A stretch of 64,000 bases of DNA from Hyphomonas pacifica (GTDB taxonomy: Bacteria; Pseudomonadota; Alphaproteobacteria; Caulobacterales; Hyphomonadaceae), in contig NZ_AWFA01000034.1 of NCBI RefSeq assembly GCF_000682675.1, positions 1-64,000 of the forward strand, in the 5' to 3' direction. Made by a program: the position numbers and the translations under genes. The notes under the pieces were generated by a model. The model had not been told where the DNA came from. It saw only the letters and a program-made list of their open reading frames with translations, and did not search any database. Shown piece after piece: positions 1 to 8,357 of the stretch (positions are counted from its first letter, which is position 1; each line of letters begins with the position of its first letter).

Positions 1-940
1 GCTTCAGAAGGTTCGACGCATCCATCGCGCCGCCGGACGTAGCGCCTGCGCCGATGATGGTGTGAATCTCGTCAATGAACAGGATGGCTTTTTCCTGTTG
101 CTCCAATTCCTTCATCACGGATTTGAGGCGTTCCTCGAAGTCACCGCGATAGCGCGTACCGGCCAGCAGGGCGCCCATGTCGAGCGACCAGATGACGGCT
201 TCGTCCAGGATTTCAGGCGCCTCGCCGTCCACGATCTTCTTGGCGAGGCCTTCGGCAATCGCCGTCTTGCCCACACCCGGATCGCCAACGAGGATCGGGT
301 TGTTCTTGTTGCGGCGGCAGAGCACCTCGATGCAGCGATTGATTTCCAGTTCGCGGCCGATCAGCGGATCGATCTTGCCGGAGCGCGCCTTTTCATTGAG
401 GTCCACGCAATAGGCGTCGAGCGCCTCATGGCCCTGCTTGACGGGTTCTTCCTCTGAATGCTCCGCGCCGCGCGGGCTGGACGGACGGGACATGCCCGGC
501 TGCTTGGCCACGCCGTGAGAGATGAAGTTCACCGCGTCATAGCGGGTCATATCCTGCTCTTGCAGGAAGTAGGCAGCGTGGCTTTCACGCTCGGAGAAGA
601 TGGAAACCAGCACATTGGCGCCGGTCACTTCATCGCGGCCAGAGCTTTCGACGTGCAGGATGGCGCGCTGCACCACACGCTGGAAGGCAGCCGTGGGCTG
701 AACGCGGCCTTCGCCGTCATCCACAATCAGGCTGGACAATTCTTCGTCGATGTAGCGGCTGAGATCGGCGCTGAGCGCTTCAATATCCACTTTGCAGGCG
801 CCCATGACTTCTCGGGCATGCTCATCTTCCGTCAGCGCCAGGAGCAGGTGCTCCAGAGTTGCGTATTCATGATCACGCTCCGAGGCGAGCGTTAGGGCCT
901 TTTCCAGGGCGGTCTCTAAGGAGGGGGACAAGCGTGGCAA
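1..940 (-). CDS. clpA: ATP-dependent Clp protease ATP-binding subunit ClpA (partial, N-terminal part)
   Basis: This is the AAA+ unfoldase that feeds substrates to ClpP in the cytoplasm. Only the first ~313 of about 770 residues lie in the window; the gene runs off the left edge. Reading leftward from the start, the N-domain shows the ClpA hallmark HEYATLEHLLLAL, and the visible end reads PIIGAGATSGGAMDASNLLK, typical of the first AAA module. There is no ATG in frame near the N-terminus. I chose the TTG that begins MPRLSPSLE because GGAAGG lies 8 nt upstream and the length then matches the family. The adaptor gene clpS sits 27 nt upstream in the same direction, the usual order, so co-transcription is likely. 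Confidence 0.93.
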   Translation of the reverse strand, partial: MPRLSPSLETALEKALTLASERDHEYATLEHLLLALTEDEHAREVMGACKVDIEALSADLSRYIDEELSSLIVDDGEGRVQPTAAFQRVVQRAILHVESSGRDEVTGANVLVSIFSERESHAAYFLQEQDMTRYDAVNFISHGVAKQPGMSRPSSPRGAEHSEEEPVKQGHEALDAYCVDLNEKARSGKIDPLIGRELEINRCIEVLCRRNKNNPILVGDPGVGKTAIAEGLAKKIVDGEAPEILDEAVIWSLDMGALLAGTRYRGDFEERLKSVMKELEQQEKAILFIDEIHTIIGAGATSGGAMDASNLLK

Positions 941-967
941 GGGGTTGGCCTTCCGGGATGAGTGTTT

Positions 968-1351
968 CTAGTCGTCTTTCTCCATGACGCATTGGAGAGG
1001 GTGTTCATGGCGTTTGGCAAGGTCCAAAACCTGCGCGACCTTCGTTTCGGCCACTTCGTAGGTATAAACCCCGCACAGCCCCACGCCCTTTTGGTGAACG
1101 TGAAGCATGATCCGCGTCGCCTGCTCTGTGGACCGGTTGAAGAACCGCTCCAGAATGAAAACGACGAACTCCATCGGGGTGTAGTCATCATTCAGCAGAA
1201 GGACACGATAGAGCGACGGCTTCTTCGTCCGGGTTCTCGTCTGCGTCGCGAGGCCGAAATTGGAACCATCCTCATCCCCTGACTGACTGCCCCCCGGAGG
1301 GCCCTCGGGGCCCGGGTCATTTAACCAGATAGGATGAAGAGTGCCGCTCAT
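968..1351 (-). CDS. clpS: ATP-dependent Clp protease adaptor ClpS
   Basis: ClpS binds the ClpA N-domain and delivers N-degron substrates. The protein has 127 residues. A disordered Pro/Gly-rich leader of about 45 residues comes before the conserved core: [17 protein letters not shown] (the NDDYT signature, with acidic residues that bind the substrate alpha-amine), then [19 protein letters not shown], then a C-terminal helix ending CVMEKDD. The leader is longer than in E. coli (106 aa), which is common in alphaproteobacteria. It lies directly upstream of clpA on the same strand. Confidence 0.96.
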   Translation of the reverse strand: MSGTLHPIWLNDPGPEGPPGGSQSGDEDGSNFGLATQTRTRTKKPSLYRVLLLNDDYTPMEFVVFILERFFNRSTEQATRIMLHVHQKGVGLCGVYTYEVAETKVAQVLDLAKRHEHPLQCVMEKDD

Positions 1352-1422
1352 ATGTCTTAAGATATACGTTCCTGCTGGACTTTGAAGAGTTGATGTCTGC
1401 CAATTACACAGGCTGCCTGAAT

Positions 1423-1824
1423 TTAAGGCAAGGCAAGTGTATCAAGAATCTCCCGAATACGCTTTTCATTCACTCCGAAATCAGAGCGCCCGACCCGCGA
1501 CCGGGAATAGATAGCGAGCGTGGCTTTGCCGGAGCCCTCCGGGCCTGCCAGGACTGCGATATCAACGTCATCCTTGAAACGCAGGATCTTCGAAATAGCG
1601 ATGAAATGCATCCGCCGGGATGCCGGATCTGCGGCCTGCAATTCCCACCTTTTATGGCCCGCGACCACACCCTCGGCGCGGGCAAACAATTCCTCAGCTG
1701 TGCAGGAAAAAAGCGGCGCCTCGCCGTCTGGTGAGGCATGATCGACAAAGCCGGGCGGGGCGACGAGCCAGGTGTTTGGCGTCTTCGGACGCTTGAGGGT
1801 GGAGAAGTCCAGAAAATCGCTCAT
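1423..1824 (-). CDS. DUF1499 domain-containing protein
   Basis: A 133-residue protein carrying one DUF1499 domain. The visible family features are [10 protein letters not shown] near residue 16, a central [10 protein letters not shown] strand, and the C-terminal signature [20 protein letters not shown]. It has no signal peptide or membrane helix, so it is probably cytosolic. The open frame extends 21 codons further upstream, but that extension is low-complexity and the start beginning MSDFLDF fits the family. The function of DUF1499 is not established. A second, membrane-anchored DUF1499 protein is encoded near 55.2-56.1 kb. clpS follows 71 nt downstream on the same strand. Confidence 0.85.
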   Translation of the reverse strand: MSDFLDFSTLKRPKTPNTWLVAPPGFVDHASPDGEAPLFSCTAEELFARAEGVVAGHKRWELQAADPASRRMHFIAISKILRFKDDVDIAVLAGPEGSGKATLAIYSRSRVGRSDFGVNEKRIREILDTLALP

Positions 1825-1904
1825 GTTACAAATGTATACGGACTCGCGGCCTGCGCCAGCCCCTGATCCAGCGTCAACACGGACCAAAAAGAAGAGACTG
1901 TCCT

Positions 1905-1935
1905 AAAAAGAAGAAACCGGGCCAATCAGGCCCGG
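1905..1935 (-). terminator. Rho-independent terminator of the phasin gene
   Basis: Read on the minus strand, CCGGGCC, a five-base loop and GGCCCGG form a perfect 7-bp stem followed directly by TTTCTTCTTTTT. It lies about 75 nt past the phasin stop codon and upstream of the DUF1499 gene, so it should end the phasin transcript. Confidence 0.8.
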
Positions 1936-2008
1936 CTTCCACCAATCTACTCACTCTACCTCCACGCCGGGCCTCTGCCACGCCCGGACGGGATTTCGAG
2001 GGGCAAGC

Positions 2009-2440
2009 CTACTTGCCGGAAAATGCCATGAACGGCTTCGCCGCATTGCGCCATGCGCTCATGCAGATATCAGCCTGCTTGGTCATTTCAGAGGTGTAGG
2101 CGGAGAAGAAATTCTTCGCATAACCGGTCTGGATTTCCATCGCTTCGCGCGGGTCTTTCGCGCTGGTCAGCGATTGCGTGGCTTCCACACCCTGCTCCAG
2201 CGTGCGAGCGAAGAAATCCATGTTGCGGGCGCCGAGCGTGCGGAAAACTTCCGTGGAGCTGGCTGCCTGCTTGGCAAATGCCTTGAAACCGTCTTCGGCG
2301 AAGCCGCCGAACTTGCCAGCGTAATCCGTCATTTGCTCTACACCTTCATCAATCATTTTGCTCGCTGAATCCGCGACACGCGCTTCCGCCTTGGCGGTGG
2401 TCGCTTTTGTCTTCGGAGCGGCTTTCTTTGCTGTCGCCAT
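2009..2440 (-). CDS. Phasin family protein
   Basis: A 143-residue protein with an Ala/Lys-rich N-terminus (MATAKKAAPKTKATTAKAEA) followed by a long amphipathic helical region containing EDGFKAFAKQAASSTEV and AMEIQTGYAKNFFSAYTSEM. The second stretch is typical of the Phasin_2 family, which coats polyhydroxyalkanoate granules. I therefore call it a granule-associated or phasin-like structural protein. No PHA synthase is in the window, so a PHA role is inferred from the family. A TTGTGC-N3-GCACAA palindrome lies 67-81 nt upstream of the ATG, and a strong terminator follows the gene, so it is probably monocistronic. Confidence 0.85.
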   Translation of the reverse strand: MATAKKAAPKTKATTAKAEARVADSASKMIDEGVEQMTDYAGKFGGFAEDGFKAFAKQAASSTEVFRTLGARNMDFFARTLEQGVEATQSLTSAKDPREAMEIQTGYAKNFFSAYTSEMTKQADICMSAWRNAAKPFMAFSGK

Positions 2441-2506
2441 GGGATAGTCCTCTTCTAGCGTCGAGAGAGTACCCTAGCGTAAATTGTTCGCACATGCAAT
2501 GATTTT

Positions 2507-2521
2507 TTGTGCACCGCACAA
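2507..2521. promoter_or_regulatory. Palindrome upstream of the phasin gene, PhaR-like operator candidate
   Basis: Perfect inverted repeat TTGTGC-ACC-GCACAA in the phasin/dacC divergent intergenic region. Its core TGC-N3-GCA resembles the CTGC-N3-GCAG element reported for PhaR repressors that control phasin genes in alphaproteobacteria. That it is bound by PhaR is an inference from position and similarity. Confidence 0.4.
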
Positions 2522-2670
2522 TAAATTCCGGTCATGTTTCCGCACTCTCCCTTGCCAGCAGATTACGGATTTGTGAGGCTGGGCCCTGCGTTAAGGTGTG
2601 GTCAACAGATTTGACAGATTCTAGATTAAGACCGGGGCGTCCGGGGTTAACTCATTTGGGAGGAAACACG

Positions 2671-3825
2671 ATGCGGCGAGCATTTTCACCAGTTCTGAAG
2701 GCTATGGCTTTAACGGTGATGCTCTTCATGTCCGGTCTGGCTGTCCAGACTGCGGCAGCCGAGAAATATGCTTCCATTGTGATTGATGCCGACACACATG
2801 AAGTACTGCACGCCCGCAATGCGGACGAGCCACGCTATCCGGCCTCTCTCACCAAGGTGATGACGCTCTACATGCTGTTCGACGCCCTGAAGGCCGGAGA
2901 CGTGACGCTGGACGAGCGCCTGACCGTCTCACGCCATGCGGCCAGTCAGCCGCCTTCCAATCTGAAACTGCGCACCGGCTCCACGATCACCGTCCGCGAT
3001 GCCATCGGCGCGCTGGTCAACAAGTCTGCCAATGATGTCGCCGCCGTTGTGGGCGAGCGTCTGGGCGGCACGGAAAGCCGGTTCGCACAGCTGATGACGG
3101 TGAAGGCCGAATCCCTGGGTATGCAGAATACACGGTTCATGAATGCTTCCGGTCTGCCCGATACGCGCCAGCTGACGACCGCACGCGACCTGGCCATCCT
3201 GGCCGAGGCAATGCTGGAAAATCACGCTGACTATTACCACTATTTCTCCCAGCGCAGCTTCACCTGGGGCGGGCGCGACTACAAGAACCACAATGACCTG
3301 CTGGGCAAGGTCGACGGTGTGGACGGCATCAAGACCGGCTATACCCGCGCCTCCGGCTTCAATCTGATGGCCTCCGCCAAGCGCGACAATCGCCGCGTCA
3401 TCGCCATCATGCTGGGCGGCAACACATCCAAATCCCGCAACACCCATGTCGAGGATCTGGTCGAGGCCGCCTTTGAAACACTGAACGATCCGGCTGAGCA
3501 GCATGATCTGGTCTTTGCCAAGGTTGCCCTGCCGATCCACCCGAATGGTGCGGCCGAACCGATGCTGAACGGCAAGCCGCTGCGCGTGATCATTGCCGAA
3601 GGCGGCAGTGATGATGAGGCACCAGCCGAAACGCTGGTTACGGCGCAGGCTGTTGCCGCTGACAAAGCGGCAGCGCAGGAAGAGGCCGCCATTGTCGCCC
3701 GGGCTGAGCCGGAAATTGTCGAGCAGACCAAGATGGAAACCACCATCAATGTCGCTGAGCAACCAAAGACCCAAATGATGAGCGTGTCAGAATATGAAGC
3801 GCGCCAGATGGGCATCGTTCGATAA
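2671..3825 (+). CDS. D-alanyl-D-alanine carboxypeptidase (PBP5/6-type, S11 family)
   Basis: A periplasmic penicillin-binding protein that trims the terminal D-Ala of peptidoglycan pentapeptides. It has 384 residues with an N-terminal Sec signal (hydrophobic ALTVMLFMSGLAV, predicted cleavage after AAA near residue 30). All three catalytic motifs are present: SLTK at 59-62 (nucleophile Ser59), SAN at 119-121, and KTG at 221-223 inside DGIKTGYT. After the catalytic domain comes an Ala/Glu-rich tail of about 90 residues with no recognisable PBP5 C-terminal beta domain and no clear amphipathic anchor. I chose this ATG because GGGAGGAAACACG precedes it; the frame stays open further upstream but lacks a signal peptide there. 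kdsD lies 97 nt downstream and could be co-transcribed. Confidence 0.93.
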   Translation: MRRAFSPVLKAMALTVMLFMSGLAVQTAAAEKYASIVIDADTHEVLHARNADEPRYPASLTKVMTLYMLFDALKAGDVTLDERLTVSRHAASQPPSNLKLRTGSTITVRDAIGALVNKSANDVAAVVGERLGGTESRFAQLMTVKAESLGMQNTRFMNASGLPDTRQLTTARDLAILAEAMLENHADYYHYFSQRSFTWGGRDYKNHNDLLGKVDGVDGIKTGYTRASGFNLMASAKRDNRRVIAIMLGGNTSKSRNTHVEDLVEAAFETLNDPAEQHDLVFAKVALPIHPNGAAEPMLNGKPLRVIIAEGGSDDEAPAETLVTAQAVAADKAAAQEEAAIVARAEPEIVEQTKMETTINVAEQPKTQMMSVSEYEARQMGIVR

Positions 3826-3922
3826 GCAGCGCACATCTGCGGCAGATGCCGCTTCAGTTCAGGCCTTGCCAGGTCCGCGCCCCTGACCCAGAACGCTTTT
3901 AAGGCATCAGGAGCGACTCGAC

Positions 3923-4885
3923 GTGACCCGTGAAAGCGATCTCGACATAGCGCGCAATGTGATCCGCATTGAACGCGATGCGCTGGAACAACTGGAATCC
4001 GGACTGGATGAAACCATTCAGCAGGCCGCCGACCTCATCATGGCGACCGACCGCCATGTCATCGTCGCCGGCGTCGGCAAGTCAGGTCATATCGGCCAGA
4101 AAATGGCGGCGAGCCTTGCTTCGACCGGCACGCCGTCCTTCTTCCTGCACCCGACCGAAGCCAGCCATGGCGACCTTGGCATGATCGTCCCGGGCTCTGT
4201 GGTGATTGCGATCTCCTATTCCGGAGAGAGCCGTGAACTGGTGGATTTGCTGCGCTATTGCCGCGGCAATCAGATCCCCGTCATAGGCATGAGCCGCGCG
4301 CCGGACTCCACGCTGGGCCGCAATTGCGATGTGCTGCTGAAAATGCCGTCCGTGGCAGAGGCCTGCCCGAATGGCCTGGCACCGACCTCTTCCACCACCA
4401 TGGCGCTTGCGCTGGGCGATGCGCTGACCATTGTGCTGATGGCGCGCCGGGGATTCTCGCGTGAAGATTTTGGCTTCCGCCATCCGGGCGGCAAGCTGGG
4501 TCGGTCCCTGCAAAATGCCGGGGACTATGTCACCGGGCGCGCAGACGATTTGCCAAGCGTGAGCGATACGGCAGCCGTGGACACGGTGATCCTGGCGATT
4601 TCGGAAGGCCGCAAGGGCTGTGTCGCCGTGCTGGATGAGGCGGGCAAAATGGTCGGCATGGTGACCGATGGCGATTTGCGCCGGGCCATGCTGGCAGGCA
4701 AGTTGAGCGGCAATGCCACCTCCATCATGACCGCCAATCCACAGACCATCTCCCCGGAAGAGAGAATGTCTGTTGTCATCAAGCGGCTGACGGAGAAGCG
4801 CATTTCGAATGCGTTTGTCGTGGAAGACGGGCGCCCCATCGGCATCATCGACATGAAGGATCTTCTTGCCGAAGGATACGTCTGA
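3923..4885 (+). CDS. kdsD: D-arabinose 5-phosphate isomerase (KpsF/GutQ family)
   Basis: Interconverts ribulose-5-P and arabinose-5-P, the first committed step toward Kdo for lipopolysaccharide. It has 320 residues: a SIS domain (about 35-170) with VAGVGKSGHIGQKMAASLAS and ISYSGESRE, followed by the family's HPGGKLGR segment, then a pair of CBS domains (about 205-320) with GMVTDGDLRR and GIIDMKDLL. It starts with GTG, supported by AGGAG nine bases upstream. It follows the carboxypeptidase gene on the same strand, so two envelope functions are grouped. Confidence 0.95.
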   Translation: MTRESDLDIARNVIRIERDALEQLESGLDETIQQAADLIMATDRHVIVAGVGKSGHIGQKMAASLASTGTPSFFLHPTEASHGDLGMIVPGSVVIAISYSGESRELVDLLRYCRGNQIPVIGMSRAPDSTLGRNCDVLLKMPSVAEACPNGLAPTSSTTMALALGDALTIVLMARRGFSREDFGFRHPGGKLGRSLQNAGDYVTGRADDLPSVSDTAAVDTVILAISEGRKGCVAVLDEAGKMVGMVTDGDLRRAMLAGKLSGNATSIMTANPQTISPEERMSVVIKRLTEKRISNAFVVEDGRPIGIIDMKDLLAEGYV

Positions 4886-4906
4886 GGCGCCCGCGCTTCA
4901 GGGTGA

Positions 4907-5704
4907 TTATTTCACCAGTTCAAACTTCACGCTGACCTGAGCGGAATAGCCAATCTCACCGCCGGAAATCGGCGTGGACTTGGCGTCCATCGCTTCGCTC
5001 ATTACCATGCGGCCCATCTGCATCGGTTGCGGGGCATAGCCACCCGATTCAGAGATGCTGACGATCCGGCCAACACGCATGCCGGCGGCGTTCGCATAAA
5101 GCTGGGCGCGGGACATGGCATCCTTGATCGCATCCCGGCGGGCCTCATCCTGAGCATCGCTGGGATCTTCAAGGGCAAAAGAGAGCCCATTGAACGTGTT
5201 GCCACCGGCCGCGACCAAGCTGTCCAGCGTCTCGCCCAAATTGTCGAGATCGGAGACTTTCACCGTCAGCTGGTTGGAGGCAGTATACCCGCGCAGCACC
5301 TGTTTGCCGCTGCGACGTCCATTGCCGTCGGTTTCCTCAACATAGTCATATACCGGATTGAGCGAAAGGTTTGAGGTCTGCATGTCCTTTTCGGGAATGC
5401 CTGCCGCGGCGAGCGCCTCAAACATGCTGTTCATCGCTTTCGCCTGATCAGCCATGGCCTGCTGCGCCGTGTCGGCCTCGGCCTGAACGCCGGCATTGAT
5501 ATAGGCGATGTCGGGCGCCTGCTTCACGGTCGCTTCGGCAGAAATGTCGAGCGTTGTTTCAGGCTGGATGGAGTTGGGATGGTAGCTGCTGGTCATGGTT
5601 CCTGCACTTGCATTCTGGGCTGCTGGCATCTGAGCGCAGGCAGCCATTGTGCCGGCCAAGATAAGCGCGCTGGATGATATAAGCAGGTTTCGGGCAATAC
5701 GCAT
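4907..5704 (-). CDS. SIMPL domain (DUF541) lipoprotein
   Basis: A 265-residue secreted protein. The N-terminus MRIARNLLISSSALILAG runs into MAAC, which could serve as a weak lipobox, so it is either a lipoprotein or a Sec-exported periplasmic protein. The mature part is a SIMPL/DUF541 domain: TTLDISAEATVKQAPDIAYI at its start, the MNSMFEALAAAGIPEKDMQT helix, NPVYDY, and RRDAIKDAMSRAQLYANAAG near the C-terminus. The family is periplasmic and of poorly defined function. I chose the ATG with AGGAGCGAAC just upstream; the frame extends 16 codons further but without a signal peptide start. It lies downstream of galE on the same strand. Confidence 0.88.
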   Translation of the reverse strand: MRIARNLLISSSALILAGTMAACAQMPAAQNASAGTMTSSYHPNSIQPETTLDISAEATVKQAPDIAYINAGVQAEADTAQQAMADQAKAMNSMFEALAAAGIPEKDMQTSNLSLNPVYDYVEETDGNGRRSGKQVLRGYTASNQLTVKVSDLDNLGETLDSLVAAGGNTFNGLSFALEDPSDAQDEARRDAIKDAMSRAQLYANAAGMRVGRIVSISESGGYAPQPMQMGRMVMSEAMDAKSTPISGGEIGYSAQVSVKFELVK

Positions 5705-5770
5705 GTTCGCTCCTTGCGTTGACTTGATGATCCAGCCTTGCAGGAGAGACATGACGCACTCATGAACAAA

Positions 5771-6820
5771 TCAGGCCGGTTTTGTGTCCCCGTCTGGATA
5801 TCCGTTCGGGTTTTGACTTTGCCAGGCCCATTGGTCCCGGCACATATCGTCTAGCGTAAAACGTGTCTGCCACCCCAGAAGTTCCCGCGCATGGGTCGGG
5901 TCTGCCCAATAGGCTGGAAGGTCACCAGGCCGACGCGGGGCAAACTCCACCGGAATGTCGCGGCCGCTGGCCTTTTTGAAGGCCTTCACAACGTCCAGGA
6001 CCGAATAGCCATTGCCGGAGCCTAGATTGACCGTGAAACTGTCCGGAGACGCCATCAGCTTTTCCAGACCGGCAATATGCGCCTCAGCCAGATCCATGAC
6101 GTGGATATAGTCGCGCACGCCTGTGCCATCCGGCGTGTCATAATCATTGCCGAACACATTGACATGCGGGCGGCGGCCAACGGCCACTTGCGCCACATAG
6201 GGCATCAGATTGTTCGGAATGCCATTCGGATCTTCCCCGATCAGGCCGGACGGGTGCGCGCCAATCGGATTGAAATAGCGCAGGATGCCTGCATTCACAC
6301 CGGCGCCCGACGCGACGAGATCGTTCAGCATCAGCTCCACGGCATATTTCGTCATGCCATAGGGATTGGTCGGCGCCAGAGGATGGCTCTCTGTATAGGG
6401 CAGCGAAACCGGCGTGCCGTAAACGGTCGCGGAGGAGGAGAACACGATATGCTTCACCCCGGCCGCCTGCATCGCCGTGAGCAGGCTGAGCGAGCCCTGG
6501 ACGTTGACGCTGTAATAGTCGAGCGGCTTCTGTGTGGATTCGCCCACGGCCTTCAGGCCGGCAAAATGGATCACAGCGGCACATTCTTGCTCTCGCATGA
6601 TGGCCTCCATCCGCGCCGTGTCGCGAATGTCCGCCTCGATGACGGGCAAATCGTTCACGCCGGTAATCTGGCAGATGCGATCTATGGCAGCAGCGCAGGA
6701 ATTCGAAAAATCATCAACAATAACAGGTCTATACCCGCGTTTTACCAGCTCGACGCAGGTATGCGAGCCAATATAGCCTGCGCCGCCCGAAACAAGAATA
6801 GTTCCTGATCTGTCCTGCAT
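5771..6820 (-). CDS. galE: UDP-glucose 4-epimerase
   Basis: Interconverts UDP-glucose and UDP-galactose in the cytosol using bound NAD. It has 349 residues, the usual length. The Rossmann motif GGAGYIGSH is at about residues 12-20. VIHFAGLKAVGESTQKPLDYY and SSSATVYG follow, with the catalytic Tyr/Lys pair in NPYGMTKYAVE near 150, then ILRYFNPIGAHPSGLIGEDP and the substrate-binding APRRPGDLP near the C-terminus, all diagnostic of GalE. It provides UDP-Gal for the nearby polysaccharide locus or LPS. The SIMPL lipoprotein gene lies downstream on the same strand, about 65 nt away. Confidence 0.96.
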   Translation of the reverse strand: MQDRSGTILVSGGAGYIGSHTCVELVKRGYRPVIVDDFSNSCAAAIDRICQITGVNDLPVIEADIRDTARMEAIMREQECAAVIHFAGLKAVGESTQKPLDYYSVNVQGSLSLLTAMQAAGVKHIVFSSSATVYGTPVSLPYTESHPLAPTNPYGMTKYAVELMLNDLVASGAGVNAGILRYFNPIGAHPSGLIGEDPNGIPNNLMPYVAQVAVGRRPHVNVFGNDYDTPDGTGVRDYIHVMDLAEAHIAGLEKLMASPDSFTVNLGSGNGYSVLDVVKAFKKASGRDIPVEFAPRRPGDLPAYWADPTHARELLGWQTRFTLDDMCRDQWAWQSQNPNGYPDGDTKPA

Positions 6821-6963
6821 GTATCCTGGCCCTTATCTGTATTGGCGTGTTCCATCCCGGGAGATGGGGATACACTCCATGCAACAGGCCTACCATATTT
6901 CGTAAATCCCGGGCGCAGACAACGCATTGCCAAGGCGGAGAAGCTCGCTAAAACGGGCGGCTG

Positions 6964-7040
6964 GGGCCTGTAGCTCAGTTGGTTAGAGCGGACCGCTCAT
7001 AACGGTTTGGTCGCGGGTTCAAGTCCTGCCGGGCCCACCA
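6964..7040 (+). tRNA. tRNA with CAT anticodon, most likely tRNA-Ile2 (lysidine type)
   Basis: The 77-nt cloverleaf folds by eye. The acceptor stem GGGCCTG pairs with CGGGCCC (one G-U). The D stem is GCTC/GAGC. The anticodon stem GACCG/CGGTT closes the loop CTCATAA, giving anticodon CAT. The T arm is GCGGG-TTCAAGT-CCTGC, and a CCA end is encoded. CAT can be elongator Met, initiator Met, or Ile with C34 converted to lysidine by TilS. The CCGCTCATAACGG arm resembles tRNA-Ile2 more than tRNA-Met, and the paired first acceptor base excludes an initiator. The Ile call is inference. Confidence 0.85.
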
Positions 7041-7091
7041 TTCATTTCCGGTCGCCTTGAGCGTCACCGAAAAGCACGACTGCGACACTGG

Positions 7092-7217
7092 ATCCCGGCT
7101 CTGCGCTACGCTTGGCCGGGATGACAAATTCCGTCTCGCCCCACACACCAAGACTCATCCTGAGCGAAGTCGAAGGATGGCTGCACGCGCACAAACCTCC
7201 CCTCCCTGTCATCCCGG
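7092..7217. repeat. Cluster of short hairpin repeats downstream of the tRNA
   Basis: Three nested inverted repeats fill the tRNA-decarboxylase gap. First, ATCCCGGC (7092-7099) pairs with GCCGGGAT (7115-7122). Second, CCGGGATGACA (7116-7126) is matched by its complement TGTCATCCCGG (7207-7217), enclosing the third. Third, CATCCT (7156-7161) pairs with AGGATG (7174-7179) around GAGCGAAGTCGA. Both units look like the dispersed intergenic hairpin elements common in alphaproteobacteria. I found no second copy in the window. No gene is evident between the tRNA and the decarboxylase. Confidence 0.55.
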
Positions 7218-7311
7218 AAAATCCGCAATGGTTTATCCAGGACCCTGCGCAGGGATATAGCGGCTGACCCAACCGGATGGCCCCCGCCATGCCGGGCAAA
7301 CGTGCTGGCCG

Positions 7312-8265
7312 TTATGCCATCTCCGCAATCTCATTCCGGAAGTATTCAATTGTGGGCTTCAGCCCTTCGGCGAGGCGGATGCCCGGTTGCCAGCCCAGCG
7401 TGGTCTTGGCGCGGGTGATGTCCGGGCGGCGCTGGCGCGGATCATCCTGCGGCAGCGGCTTGTGAACGAGTTGGGATTTTGAGCCGGTCTGCTCGATTAT
7501 CTGCTCGGCCAGCTGACGAATGGTGAACTCCCCCGGATTGCCGAGATTGATCGGTCCGGTGACGTCATTTTCCGTGTTCATCAGGCGGATCAGCCCATCC
7601 ACAAGGTCAGACACATAGCAGAAGCTGCGCGTCTGCTCGCCATCGCCATAGAGGGTGATGTCTTCGCCGCGTAGCGCCTGGACTATGAAATTGGAAACAA
7701 CGCGGCCATCATTCGGATGCATGCGCGGGCCATAGGTGTTGAAGATGCGCGCGACCTTGATCTTCACATTGTGCTGGCGGTGATAGTCAAAGAACAGCGT
7801 CTCGGCGCAGCGCTTGCCCTCATCATAACAGGCACGGGGGCCAAGCGGGTTCACATTGCCCCAATAGTCTTCGGTCTGCGGGTGGATTTCCGGGTCGCCA
7901 TACACTTCAGACGTGGAGGCCTGCAGGATCTTCGCGCGGGTCCTCTTGGCCAGGCCCAGCATGTTGATCGCGCCGTGCACGCTGGTCTTGGTCGTCTGCA
8001 CGGGGTCAAACTGGTAGTGAATGGGGCTGGCCGGGCACGCCATATTGTAGATCTGGTCGACCTCGACAAACAGCGGCACGGTGATGTCGTGGCGCATTAC
8101 CTCAAATTTCGGATTGTCCAGAAGGTGGGCGACATTGCTGCGCCGGCCGGTGAAGAAATTGTCGACGCAGAGCACTTCCGCGCCGGTTTCCAGAAGCCGC
8201 TCGCACAGGAAGGAGCCGATAAAACCGGCACCGCCGGTGACAAGAATTCGCGGGACATAATGCAT
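7312..8265 (-). CDS. UDP-glucuronate decarboxylase (UDP-xylose synthase), SDR family
   Basis: Converts UDP-glucuronate to UDP-xylose with bound NAD. It has 317 residues. The Rossmann motif TGGAGFIGS is near residues 10-18, then [27 protein letters not shown], the [12 protein letters not shown] segment, the catalytic ACYDEGKR (Tyr/Lys), and the strongly diagnostic [18 protein letters not shown] and [19 protein letters not shown] of UDP-glucuronate decarboxylases. I chose the ATG beginning [12 protein letters not shown]; the open frame extends 22 codons upstream with no family similarity. It is divergent from the Tag-like gene and probably supplies pentose to surface glycans. Confidence 0.92.
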   Translation of the reverse strand: MHYVPRILVTGGAGFIGSFLCERLLETGAEVLCVDNFFTGRRSNVAHLLDNPKFEVMRHDITVPLFVEVDQIYNMACPASPIHYQFDPVQTTKTSVHGAINMLGLAKRTRAKILQASTSEVYGDPEIHPQTEDYWGNVNPLGPRACYDEGKRCAETLFFDYHRQHNVKIKVARIFNTYGPRMHPNDGRVVSNFIVQALRGEDITLYGDGEQTRSFCYVSDLVDGLIRLMNTENDVTGPINLGNPGEFTIRQLAEQIIEQTGSKSQLVHKPLPQDDPRQRRPDITRAKTTLGWQPGIRLAEGLKPTIEYFRNEIAEMA

Positions 8266-8357
8266 GGTCAAGCGATCTCCGCTTTTCCCTGCCCGGTCAA
8301 GGCTCTTGGACATTTCGCGGTGATGCGACAAGGTGATTTCCGGGAGGAAGCCGAGCC

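Noticed and set aside
62-895. Two plus-strand frames opposite clpA
   Set aside because: They are antisense shadows of the ClpA coding sequence, whose conserved motifs are read on the minus strand.
2929-3774. Long minus-strand frame opposite the carboxypeptidase gene
   Set aside because: Antisense of a gene with all three penicillin-binding motifs; no ribosome-binding site or domain of its own.
6964-7040. Initiator tRNA-fMet reading of the CAT tRNA
   Set aside because: Initiator tRNAs have an unpaired 1-72 position and three G-C pairs at the base of the anticodon stem; here position 1-72 is paired and the stem is different.
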